A stretch of DNA of 64,000 nt from the NCBI GenBank assembly GCA_035771175.1, contig CM069613.1:4026001-4090000 (forward strand). Direction: 5' to 3'. Below the pieces are notes generated by a model. It made no database searches. It saw only the letters and a list, made by a program, of their open reading frames with translations, and was not told where the DNA came from. Numbering within the stretch: the stretch's first letter is position 1; the number at the start of each line of letters is the position of its first letter. This DNA comes from Paratinospora sagittata (lineage: Eukaryota > Streptophyta > Magnoliopsida > Ranunculales > Menispermaceae). The position numbers were made by a program, and so were the translations under genes. Of this stretch, positions 54,948-64,000 are shown piece by piece.

Positions 54948-57617
54948 TGTCGCGACCCCTTCCAGGGTGACGTCACGACCGGCACAATACCTCAGAGAAT
55001 GTCACAACCCGACAAACCTGAGGCACTGATAAGCCTATACTCGAAAAACATAATATGTATATGATCAGGATAGTTGAATTAAATACCGAGATCTGGTATC
55101 ATCATCCAGAATATGAGGTCATCGACCCAATCCACAAGATTCGACTATCCTTGCTATAAACATGGAACTTCAAAATATTCGTTTATTATTATTCCATCTA
55201 GCATATACATATCAAAATTTTCTCACGAACTATATGTTATATGTCATAGTATCTGTGATAATTATACACTAACAAAACAAAACACAAATATCTTATACTA
55301 TTTTCCTTATGTACAAATCAAAACTCACATCAACAAGAAGTAAGGCAAGCTACACCAACTCTAAGCCTTGCCCTTTCCTTTACGATCTGATCCTGAAAAA
55401 TATAAGGGAAAATGGAATGAGCTCAACTAGCTCAGTGAATACTTTTCACAAAAATCTCCACATATGCACTTATGTAAAACATGTATGTTACTTGAAATAA
55501 CATTGGTAAATTGAAATGCATTAAGAAAATATATGATTCATGCTTCCAAATAAAAGATATAATTATGCATCATTTTCATAAAAGATATGTAGAAAAGCCT
55601 CAACAGGAGGTCATATCAGGATAACATTGCCTACATTTCCCCCATTGCGCCATGGGTTCAAACCAACACGTTATCCAACTAATCCTTCTACCCTTACATT
55701 CCTTAGTGATTCGAAAAGTCCCTTTCACAAGACACTTTTCCCTAAAGAACAAGTAAATAGAAAGAAATCCAACGCCAAGGTATTTAATCCAAAATACCTA
55801 AGGCCATGTTAATGCATAAAATCCGTGCTCATGATCATAAATACAATGCACATATATAATATAATGCATATCATTCAAGAATTCAATTTCATATATCTAC
55901 AATGCTATACATGGAGAAGTAAGGTGAGAAATACTCACAAATCACAAAATTTGGCCTAAGTCCACATTTTTTTCACCAATTCACCAATACTTCATTTGTG
56001 TTCACAAATCTTCATCCAATTCATAATTCATCCACTGCAAATTTCACATTGCACACACACAAATGAATTCGAGAAAAATGAATTTAATCACTTGATTAAT
56101 TACCAAGTATTAATAACCCATTACCTTTAGTTACTAAGATAGAATTTCCACCACATGATCAAATTACTCTTTTGATCACTAAATTAACACAAAATGTCCA
56201 TCTCTATAAGTTAATCAATTTTATCCCTAAGCAAGTTACCTAAGCATTCTTCAAATGCTCTAACATTTCCAGCACTAAATTTTCAGCCAAGTACCCATCA
56301 ACTTGATCAAACTCTATCATTGAACAACTTACCAATGTATTGCCATTGCCTAATTTCTAAATTTCCAGCACATGAATTTATCAACTAAAGCATCAATTAA
56401 TCACAAATTCAACCTAAATGTACTGGTAAGCATCTTACCAAATCAGTCTCAAATCTGAAATTTTTCCAGCAACTTATATACATCCTTAAACTCAGAATTT
56501 CACATACTTTGCACTCCAATCTTTGTAATTTATCATCACAGAATAGTCAAGACCAATTTTCAATCAATACACATAAGAAAAGACCACAAATGGTCACTCA
56601 AATTGGGTTCCAAAAACCCTGTTTTAACATGGCTGGAACATCATGTTCTTCCCATAAAAACCAGTGTTTTTAATCATCAAAATGGTCACCAAATATTCAA
56701 GACTAAATTCCAGCAAATAACTTTATCAAAATAGCAGAATTCAGTTATTAAAATCAGGTTTGAAATCTGTAAATTCAGCCATGAACATTTCCCATTTTCA
56801 TCAATTCAAATACATTAAATTACTACCATTCAATCACTGAAACTTAATGAATTTATCATTAGAAAACTTACCCATAATCCAGAAATCAAACCCCCATTGT
56901 TTGAGCTTCAATTCACCTCCATTTCAATCCAAACTCATCACTTTCTAGTTTCAAACTAGCCATGGAAAGTTGTCGCGTGTCACATATAATGTATAAAATG
57001 AAGAGGAGAGTTTGAATACGAAACTTTCACATCTAAAACTATGGATCTCACCTTCCTTTGGAGCTCCAAAATCTCCTTCTTCTTCAACCGTATTCTCAAT
57101 TTCTCTCTAGCTTAATATTCTGGTATGCACTTCACTTGCACATTTCAGCCACTAAACAATTCATGCCAACAAGCCAATAGGTGTCAATTTGCTTAAGACA
57201 CATGTTACATAGCATGCACAAGTGTCAATTTGCTTAAGACACATGTTACATAGCATGCACAAGCCAATAGGTGTCAATTTGCTTAAGACACATGTTACAT
57301 AGCATGCACAAGCCAATAGGTGTCAATTTGCTTAATCTATTCATTTCATTATTTATTCATTTAATGAGCATGTGAATAGTATTAGATTTATTGCCTAATT
57401 GATTATACCACATGTAATTAAACACCTAATTGATCATAACACATGATTATTTCATGTATTCGGCCATTATACACTAATACATATCAAACACGCAAATTTA
57501 TGAAACTACCTCGTACACACAGTATACGGGTATTTTACACATCGACTACGTGTACAAGACCACGTATTGGCAGTCGACGTCATCATGACGTCAGGTGCGA
57601 AAAGTGGGTCGTTACAA
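54948..57617 (-). repeat. Gypsy 3' LTR (left), 2670 bp
   Basis: On the plus strand it starts TGTCGCGACCCC and ends GGTCGTTACA. It contains a minisatellite at 57170-57336. No coding frame. Confidence 0.9.
57170..57336. repeat. Minisatellite inside the gypsy LTR
   Basis: Four copies of 'gtgtcaatttgcttaagaca'. Units are about 49 bp, one of them 41 bp because 'ccaatagg' is missing. Confidence 0.85.
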
Positions 57618-57677
57618 TCTCCCCAACTTAGGAAATTTCGTCCTCGAAATTTTAGATATTGTACTTTAATTATTACC

Positions 57678-60461
57678 TCAAGAGGTGAACAAATCAGGAA
57701 ATAGCTTCCGCATCTGATCTTCCCGCTCCCAGGTTTGCTCCTCATTGTCATGAAATTGCCATTTGACTCTGACTAAAGGAATTTCTTTATTTCGTAACTT
57801 TTGAATCCTCCTGTCAAGAATCTGAATAGGCTTCTCTTCATAAGTAGCATCCTTTCCAACTTGTAATTGTGTGACATCTAAAATGCGTGTTGGGTCTGGA
57901 TACTTAGTCGGGTCTGTATGGTATTTTCTCAACATAGAAACATGAAATACATTATGAACACCGACCAACTGAGAAGGTAGAGCAAGTCTGTATGCTAGCG
58001 GACCAATCCTCTCCAAGACCTTAAATGGTCCAATAAAACGGGGAGCTAATTTTCCTTTCACCCCAAACCGCATTTGACCTTTTCGTGGCGAGACCTTAAG
58101 CAATACCAGGTCACCCACTGCAAACTCTAAAGGTCTATGTCGGTTATCAAAATAACTCTTTTGTCGATCTTGGGCAACTTTCAATTTCTGCCTAATTTGC
58201 TTGATCTGTTCAGTATGATCAACAACAACTTTCGGCCCCAATAATTGTGAGTCTCCCACTTCATACCAGCAAGTCGGAGATCTACACGGCCTACCATACA
58301 AGGCCTCATAAGGTGCCATACCTATACTGGCTTGATAGCTGTTATTATAAGCAAATTCACATAATGGTAAACTTTCACTCCAAGTCCCACCCAACTCTAA
58401 TGCACAAGATCTGAGCATATCTTCCAGCATCTGAATCACCCTCTCAGTCTGTCCATCAGTCTGAGGATGAAATGCTGTACTAAGACGGAGGTGAGTACCA
58501 AACCGAGTCTGCATGGCCTGCCAAAACCTCGATGTAAAACGCGGATCTCTATCTGATACAATAGAAAGAGGTACCCCATGTAATCTCACAATCTCCCGCA
58601 CATACAATCTGCTCAATCTGTCAACTGAGTCTCTGGTGTTCATCGGAAGAAAGTGCGCAGACTTAGTCAATCTATCAACAATCACCCAGATGGCATCATA
58701 TCTACCCTGAGATCTGGGCAGCCCTGTGATAAAGTCCATAGTAATATGCTCCCATTTCCATTCTAGAATGGATAATGGTTGCATCTGGCCTCCTGGCCTC
58801 TGGTGTTCAGCTTTTACTTGCTGACACACGTCACATTTCTGCACGTACTCAGCTATACTTTTCTTCATCCCATGCCACCAAACGGTTCTTTTCATATCAT
58901 GATACATTTTAGTAGACCCTGGGTGAATGGTATACTGAGATCTGTGTGCCTTCTGTAACAATTCTGCCCTCAATTCTCTATCTGTGGGTACCCATAACCT
59001 CCCCTGATAACGCAAGATACCATCTGGACCTCTCTGCCACTCAACTCTGCCCGTACTATCAGCCCAAGAATTATACATACCAAGATCAGGATCATGCTGC
59101 TGCATCTCTTTAATCCGCTGAATATGAGAATCTGTCAACTGAATATGCATCTGAGCACAAATATCGACATGTGGAGCCATAGAGAGGACACTCATCATAG
59201 TCACTCTCTCCAAAAGTCGCCACTCATGGGCCATCTGACATGCTACCACACCTGTCTCAACACGTTTCCTGCTCAATGCATCAGCTACAACGTTGGCTTT
59301 TTCAGGATGATATTCCAGAGTGAAGTCATAATCCTTTAGGAATTCCAACCATCTACGCTGTCTCATATTCAGTTCCTTCTGGTCAAACAAGTATTTCAAA
59401 CTTTTATGGTCTGAATACAATGTGAACCTTTCCCCATAGAGGTAATGCCTCCACAATTTCAATGCAAAAACTACCGCTGCCAACTCCAAATCATGCACGG
59501 GATAGTTTTTCTCATGCACCTTCAACTGTCTAGATGCATAAGCAATTACTCTACCCGTCTGCATCAATACACAGCCTAAACCTGCATGTGATGCATCAGT
59601 GTAAATCACCAACTCTTTTCCAGGTTCTGGGAGCACTAAAACTGGGGCAGTAGTCAGCTTTTTCTTCAGTTCATTGAAAGCATCCTCACATGCTGAAGTC
59701 CACACATATGGTATGTTTTTCTGAGTTAGCCTAGTAAGTGGAGTAGCCAATTTGGAAAAACCCTCCACAAACCTTCTATAATAACCAGCTAAACCCAAAA
59801 AACTGCGAATCTCTGTCACTGTGGTTGGTCTTGGCCAATTTATAATTGCCTCGACCTTAGCAGAATCAACAGAAATACCTTCAGCATTAACCACATGACC
59901 TAAAAATTTTACCTCATTTATCCAAAACTCACATTTGCTGAGTTTAGCATATAGCCTATGCTCTTTTAATGTATGCAATGTGATCCGGAGGTGCTGCTCA
60001 TGCTCCTCACGTGTTTTGGAATATATCAAAATATCGTCAATAAAGACAATAATGAAATGATCTAGATATGGTCTAAACACCCTCTGCATCAAATCCATAA
60101 ACATCGCAGGTGCGTTCGTTAGCCCAAATGGCATGACCAGAAATTCATAATGACCATATCTCGTCCTGAAGGCAGTTTTCAGGACATCTTCTTCTCTAAT
60201 CCTCAACTGATGGTAGCCTGATCTCAAATCAATCTTAGAGAAAAATTTGGCACCATTTAACTGATCAAACAGATCATCAATGCGAGGTAGAGGATATTTG
60301 TTCTTAATTGTGACTTTGTTCAGCTGACGGTAATCTATACACAGTCTCAGACTCCCGTCTTTCTTTTTCACAAAAAGAACCGGTGCACCCCAAGGTGACA
60401 TACTAGGGTTAATAAACCCTTTATTCAAAAGTTCTTCTACCTGCACTTTGAGTTCTTGCAC
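57678..60461 (-). CDS. Gypsy pol: reverse transcriptase, RNase H, integrase, chromodomain
   Basis: 927 codons. The reverse transcriptase starts at once ('[20 protein letters not shown]') and has the catalytic 'FIDD' near residue 143. RNase H has '[12 protein letters not shown]' near 286. The integrase has an HHCC zinc domain ('[11 protein letters not shown]' to 'CDVCQQ', near 490-530) and the D-D-E pattern ('TMDFITGLP' near 560, '[11 protein letters not shown]' near 615, 'QTDGQTERV' near 650). The C-terminal '[20 protein letters not shown]' plus '[15 protein letters not shown]' is a chromodomain, which in this group directs insertion to heterochromatin. The frame overlaps gag-protease by 25 bp in another phase. 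Relatives read through as one polyprotein. Confidence 0.94.
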   Translation of the reverse strand: MQELKVQVEELLNKGFINPSMSPWGAPVLFVKKKDGSLRLCIDYRQLNKVTIKNKYPLPRIDDLFDQLNGAKFFSKIDLRSGYHQLRIREEDVLKTAFRTRYGHYEFLVMPFGLTNAPAMFMDLMQRVFRPYLDHFIIVFIDDILIYSKTREEHEQHLRITLHTLKEHRLYAKLSKCEFWINEVKFLGHVVNAEGISVDSAKVEAIINWPRPTTVTEIRSFLGLAGYYRRFVEGFSKLATPLTRLTQKNIPYVWTSACEDAFNELKKKLTTAPVLVLPEPGKELVIYTDASHAGLGCVLMQTGRVIAYASRQLKVHEKNYPVHDLELAAVVFALKLWRHYLYGERFTLYSDHKSLKYLFDQKELNMRQRRWLEFLKDYDFTLEYHPEKANVVADALSRKRVETGVVACQMAHEWRLLERVTMMSVLSMAPHVDICAQMHIQLTDSHIQRIKEMQQHDPDLGMYNSWADSTGRVEWQRGPDGILRYQGRLWVPTDRELRAELLQKAHRSQYTIHPGSTKMYHDMKRTVWWHGMKKSIAEYVQKCDVCQQVKAEHQRPGGQMQPLSILEWKWEHITMDFITGLPRSQGRYDAIWVIVDRLTKSAHFLPMNTRDSVDRLSRLYVREIVRLHGVPLSIVSDRDPRFTSRFWQAMQTRFGTHLRLSTAFHPQTDGQTERVIQMLEDMLRSCALELGGTWSESLPLCEFAYNNSYQASIGMAPYEALYGRPCRSPTCWYEVGDSQLLGPKVVVDHTEQIKQIRQKLKVAQDRQKSYFDNRHRPLEFAVGDLVLLKVSPRKGQMRFGVKGKLAPRFIGPFKVLERIGPLAYRLALPSQLVGVHNVFHVSMLRKYHTDPTKYPDPTRILDVTQLQVGKDATYEEKPIQILDRRIQKLRNKEIPLVRVKWQFHDNEEQTWEREDQMRKLFPDLFTS

Positions 60462-62263
60462 TCCTTCGGTGCCATCCGATAAGGTGGAATAGAGATAGGT
60501 TTAGTATCAGGCATTAGCTCAATAATGAAGTCAATTTCCCGCTTGGGTGGTAATCCCGGTAAATCTTCAGGAAACACATCGGGAAATTCACTCACTATTG
60601 GAATATCAGAAATCTGAATGCCTTGATCCTTTTCTTCTAATAGCCTAATACTAGCCATGAGTGCAGTTTCTACATCAGTAGCCAGTCTGCCTCGGGTAGG
60701 TGGTCTGGTAGAAGTCATACCTCTGTAAACAACTGATGGCCGCCCATGGATCTGTAAGACAATCTGTTTATGGAAACAATCCACTTGGGCGTGATACGGC
60801 GCCAACCAGTCCATACCCAAAATAGCATCAAAATCAAGGAACTCTAACACCCTAAGGTTCACAAGCATTTCTAGGTCCTCATATTTGACCACACAATTCA
60901 TGCAAATCATGTCTGGGTAGATTCTCTCACCCGTAGCTGTACTCAAAATCAAAGGTGTACTAGCTCTAACCACAGGCAATTTAAGTCTATCTACCACATG
61001 TCCAGATATGAATGATAACGTAGAACCAGAATCAATCAACACATGCAACATTATATCACAAATAGAAATCATATCCTCAATCAGATTCTTACTGGCATTA
61101 GGATCTGGTTCAGTCACTGCCTTAGCTTGCTCCCTCGTACCAGATGTAACAGAAATAGCTGGAGCAGAAAATTGTCTCGGCGCAGAACACTGATTAGCCT
61201 TGTGGCCTTTCACACCACATCTGAAGCAAGTAATAACGGGTCTCGGAACTGATGATGCAGTCTGTGACTGACTCTGTGATCTCACTGGAGTCTGATCTCC
61301 CTTATTGTAAACTGCTGGAACAGATGCTACAGAAGCAGGAGCAACAAATGAATCAACTCCAGAAAATCCACCACTGGACTTGGGCTTCTTATCTTTATTC
61401 CAAGGCTTCTTGTCCCACTTCTTTTTGAGTTTTCCTGACGATGGAAATGATGAAGCAGAAGGAAATACAGGTACTGGCGGAATAGTCGTCGTCTTAGATC
61501 TAGCCGCAGCCTCAGCAGTCTCAAAATCCATAGCCTGCCTCAATGCCTGATCATAAGTCGACACACCAGCCAAAGCTAATCCCTGTCGAATCTGATCCCG
61601 GAAACCATCCCTCAATCTCGCCATCCTCAAAGCATCGGTAGGTACTAACTCTGGAGCAAAGAGTGAGAGTCTGGTAAACTCATGCTCGTACTCTCGAACA
61701 AATTTACTACCCTGAGTCAACTGAATGAACTCATTTCGTCTCCGATCGACCTCTGATCGCGGGTAGTAAGTAGCATAAAACAACTCCTTAAATTTCATCC
61801 AAGTTTTGATCTCACCAAGAGATCTCTGAGTAGTTTCCCACCATTTATCAGCCGCATCAGCCAACTTAAATCTAGCCAGACGAACTCTGTCTCTGTCTAG
61901 TGCCTGCATATCGTTAAGGATGACCTCAATGCGCTGAATCCAACTCTCAGCATCCTCAAGCTTCAAACTGCCTGAAAATGTTGGAGGTTCTCGTATCTTG
62001 AATGCTTTCATCTCTTTCTCATATCGTTTCTTCTCCTCAACGTTTTCACCAGACTTAGGAGTCGGTAGAGTAATTTCAGCAGGAGGAGTGACAGCCACGG
62101 CACCGACACTACTAGTGCCCACACCCTGAACAGCAGGTGCATCAACACGTGGCCTGTCTTGTTGCAGCTTAGTAATCATCTCAAAGAGTTGAGCATTCTG
62201 CTGCTGTTGGATAGTAACCATTTCCTCCAACCTCTTCAGCCTATCTTGATCGCTAGGGTCCAT
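60437..62263 (-). CDS. Gypsy gag and aspartic protease
   Basis: 608 codons. The Met at 62263 is the first after the primer-binding site, about 200 bp from the LTR. The gag core has '[20 protein letters not shown]' near residue 135, the zinc knuckle '[14 protein letters not shown]' near 345, the protease active site '[11 protein letters not shown]' near 410, and 'AILGMDWL' near 485. It leaves frame after 'YRMAPKE', exactly where the family continues into reverse transcriptase, and ends 12 residues later. This suggests loss of a single base near 60455-60460. Confidence 0.93.
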   Translation of the reverse strand: MDPSDQDRLKRLEEMVTIQQQQNAQLFEMITKLQQDRPRVDAPAVQGVGTSSVGAVAVTPPAEITLPTPKSGENVEEKKRYEKEMKAFKIREPPTFSGSLKLEDAESWIQRIEVILNDMQALDRDRVRLARFKLADAADKWWETTQRSLGEIKTWMKFKELFYATYYPRSEVDRRRNEFIQLTQGSKFVREYEHEFTRLSLFAPELVPTDALRMARLRDGFRDQIRQGLALAGVSTYDQALRQAMDFETAEAAARSKTTTIPPVPVFPSASSFPSSGKLKKKWDKKPWNKDKKPKSSGGFSGVDSFVAPASVASVPAVYNKGDQTPVRSQSQSQTASSVPRPVITCFRCGVKGHKANQCSAPRQFSAPAISVTSGTREQAKAVTEPDPNASKNLIEDMISICDIMLHVLIDSGSTLSFISGHVVDRLKLPVVRASTPLILSTATGERIYPDMICMNCVVKYEDLEMLVNLRVLEFLDFDAILGMDWLAPYHAQVDCFHKQIVLQIHGRPSVVYRGMTSTRPPTRGRLATDVETALMASIRLLEEKDQGIQISDIPIVSEFPDVFPEDLPGLPPKREIDFIIELMPDTKPISIPPYRMAPKECKNSKCR

Positions 62264-62460
62264 TGCTAACCCTGATTTTGCCCTTCTTCAAAAAGCTGAA
62301 ATTTTAATGGCAAAATACGTCAGGCACGGTAGCATACTATGGATAGCATTATTCATAATCTAACTACCCATATAATACCCATACAATCAAAACATAATAT
62401 TCTAAAGCTTTTATTTGTCTTAAAGATTTTATAACTTGAACGTAGATATTCTCAACCTGA

Positions 62461-62473
62461 GGCTCTGATACCA
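62461..62473 (-). other. Gypsy primer-binding site (initiator tRNA-Met)
   Basis: The minus strand reads TGGTATCAGAGCC, four bases inside the 5' LTR. Confidence 0.9.
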
Positions 62474-62477
62474 ATAT

Positions 62478-64000
62478 TGTCGCGACCCCTTCCAGGGTGA
62501 CGTCACGACCGGCACAATACCTCAGAGAATGTCACAACCCGACAAACCTGAGGCACTGATAAGCCTATACTCGAAATACATAATATGTATATGATCAGGA
62601 TAGTTGAATTAAATACCGAGATCTGGTATCATCATCCAGAATATGAGGTCATCGACCCAATCCACAAGATTCGACTATCCTTGCTATAAACATGGAACTT
62701 CAAAATATTCGTTTATTATTATTCCATCTAGCATATACATATCAAAATTTTCTCACGAACTATATGTTATATGTCATAGTATCTGTGATAATTATACACT
62801 AACAAAACAAAACACAAATATCTTATACTATTTTCCTTATGTACAAATCAAAACTCACATCAACAAGAAGTAAGGCAAGCTACACCAACTCTAAGCCTTG
62901 CCCTTTCCTTTACGATCTGATCCTGAAAAATATAAGGGAAAATGGAATGAGCTCAACTAGCTCAGTGAATACTTTTCACAAAAATCTCCACATATGCACT
63001 TATGTAAAACATGTATGTTACTTGAAATAACATTGGTAAATTGAAATGCATTAAGAAAATATATGATTCATGCTTCCAAATAAAAGATATAATTATGCAT
63101 CATTTTCATAAAAGATATGTAGAAAAGCCTCAACAGGAGGTCATATCAGGATAACATTGTCTACATTTCCCCCATTGCGCCATGGGTTCAAACCTACACG
63201 TTATCCAACTAATCCTTCTACCCTTACATTCCTTAGTGATTCGAAAAGTCCCTTTCACAAGACACTTTTCCCTAAAGAACAAGTAAATAGAAAGAAATCC
63301 AACGCCAAGGTATTTAATCCAAAATACCTAAGGCCATGTTAATGCATAAAATCCGTGCTCATGATCATAAATACAATGCACATATATAATATAATGCATA
63401 TCATTCAAGAATTCAATTTCATATATCTACAATGCTATACATGGAGAAGTAAGGTGAGAAATACTCACAAATCACAAAATTTGGCCTAAGTCCACATTTT
63501 TTTCACCAATTCACCAATACTTCATTTGTGTTCACAAATCTTCATCCAATTCATAATTCATCCACTGCAAATTTCACATTGCACACACACAAATGAATTC
63601 GAGAAAAATGAATTTAATCACTTGATTAATTACCAAGTATTAATAACCCATTACCTTTAGTTACTAAGATAGAATTTCCACCACATGATCAAATTACTCT
63701 TTTGATCACTAAATTAACACAAAATGTCCATCTCTATAAGTTAATCAATTTTATCCCTAAGCAAGTTACCTAAGCATTCTTCAAATGCTCTAACATTTCC
63801 AGCACTAAATTTTCAGCCAAGTACCCATCAACTTGATCAAACTCTATCATTGAACAACTTACCAATGTATTGCCATTGCCTAATTTCTAAATTTCCAGCA
63901 CATGAATTTATCAACTAAAGCATCAATTAATCACTAATTCAACCTAAATGTACTGGTAAGCATCTTACCAAATCAGCCTCAAATCTGAAATTTTTCCAGC
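62478..64000 (-). repeat. Gypsy 5' LTR (right), truncated by window end
   Basis: It matches 54948-56470 at a constant offset of 7530. Differences were seen at 62577, 63160, 63195, 63935 and 63977 only. Confidence 0.92.

Larger units (their letters stand above)
54948..64000 (-). mobile_element. Young chromodomain Ty3/gypsy retrotransposon (Tekay/Del-like), right end cut by window
   Basis: The left LTR is 54948-57617. The right LTR begins at 62478 and is present for 1523 bp. Over that overlap I count five mismatches and no indels. The primer-binding site TGGTATCAGAGCC is at 62473-62461 (minus strand) and the polypurine tract 'ttggggagat' at 57627-57618. Domain order on the minus strand is gag, protease, reverse transcriptase, RNase H, integrase, chromodomain. 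One frameshift between protease and reverse transcriptase is the only visible lesion. If the right LTR is full length the element is about 10.2 kb. Confidence 0.93.

Noticed and set aside
60437..60461. Programmed frameshift between gypsy gag-protease and pol
   Set aside because: This clade normally uses one frame, and the overlap lies in a conserved motif explained by one missing base. I see no slippery heptamer or pseudoknot, but family comparison would be needed to exclude it.

Overview
The window looks like nuclear DNA of a eudicot plant, probably a rosid, though the species cannot be fixed from sequence alone. Evidence for this is the AT-rich intergenic DNA, spliced plant-type genes (a basic 7S globulin-like family and an RWP-RK factor), and plant Copia, Ty3/gypsy (chromodomain), LINE and Helitron elements. 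More than two thirds of the window is repeat or transposon DNA, much of it nested.

Layout. 1-1026: probable tail of an LTR. 1700-8740: a dead LINE split at 3068/7926 by a young Copia element (3069-7925) with a 5-bp target duplication. 8750-9890: inverted ORF1 fragment of another LINE. 10844-12163 and 27670-28986: two intact, nearly identical, intronless genes for basic 7S globulin/xylanase-inhibitor-like proteins (inactive aspartic-protease fold). Each is followed by family-R repeat DNA and then by a decayed copy (17310-18035 and 42285-43062). The two pseudogenes share a nonsense codon, so the duplicated unit was already gene plus pseudogene. 23016-26035: an LTR-like segment holding two arrays of covarying DNA hairpins. 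32039-35975: a 3.6-kb segment bracketed by near-identical 170-bp direct repeats. It carries 21-bp repeats, an RWP-RK (RKD-type) gene and, immediately upstream and splice-compatible with it, the first coding exon of a nucleobase-ascorbate transporter. 35976-39645: a Helitron with a paralogous empty site. 44203-48159: an old, pol-deleted Copia element. Its leader carries, in antisense, pieces of three unrelated host genes (ARF-GAP, RNA polymerase subunit RPB6, histone H2B), and it also contains a long inverted repeat with a tRNA-like centre and an LTR insertion. 48251-52406: a large inverted copy of family R. 52407-54825: an LTR-like gypsy segment. 54948-64000: a very young chromodomain Ty3/gypsy element, cut by the window edge.

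The only genes likely to serve the plant are the two 7S-globulin-like genes (secreted, probably glycosidase-inhibiting, defence-type proteins) and possibly the chimeric RWP-RK gene. Everything else records repeated duplication, insertion and gene-fragment capture. All splice models, element ends and mismatch counts were read by eye.
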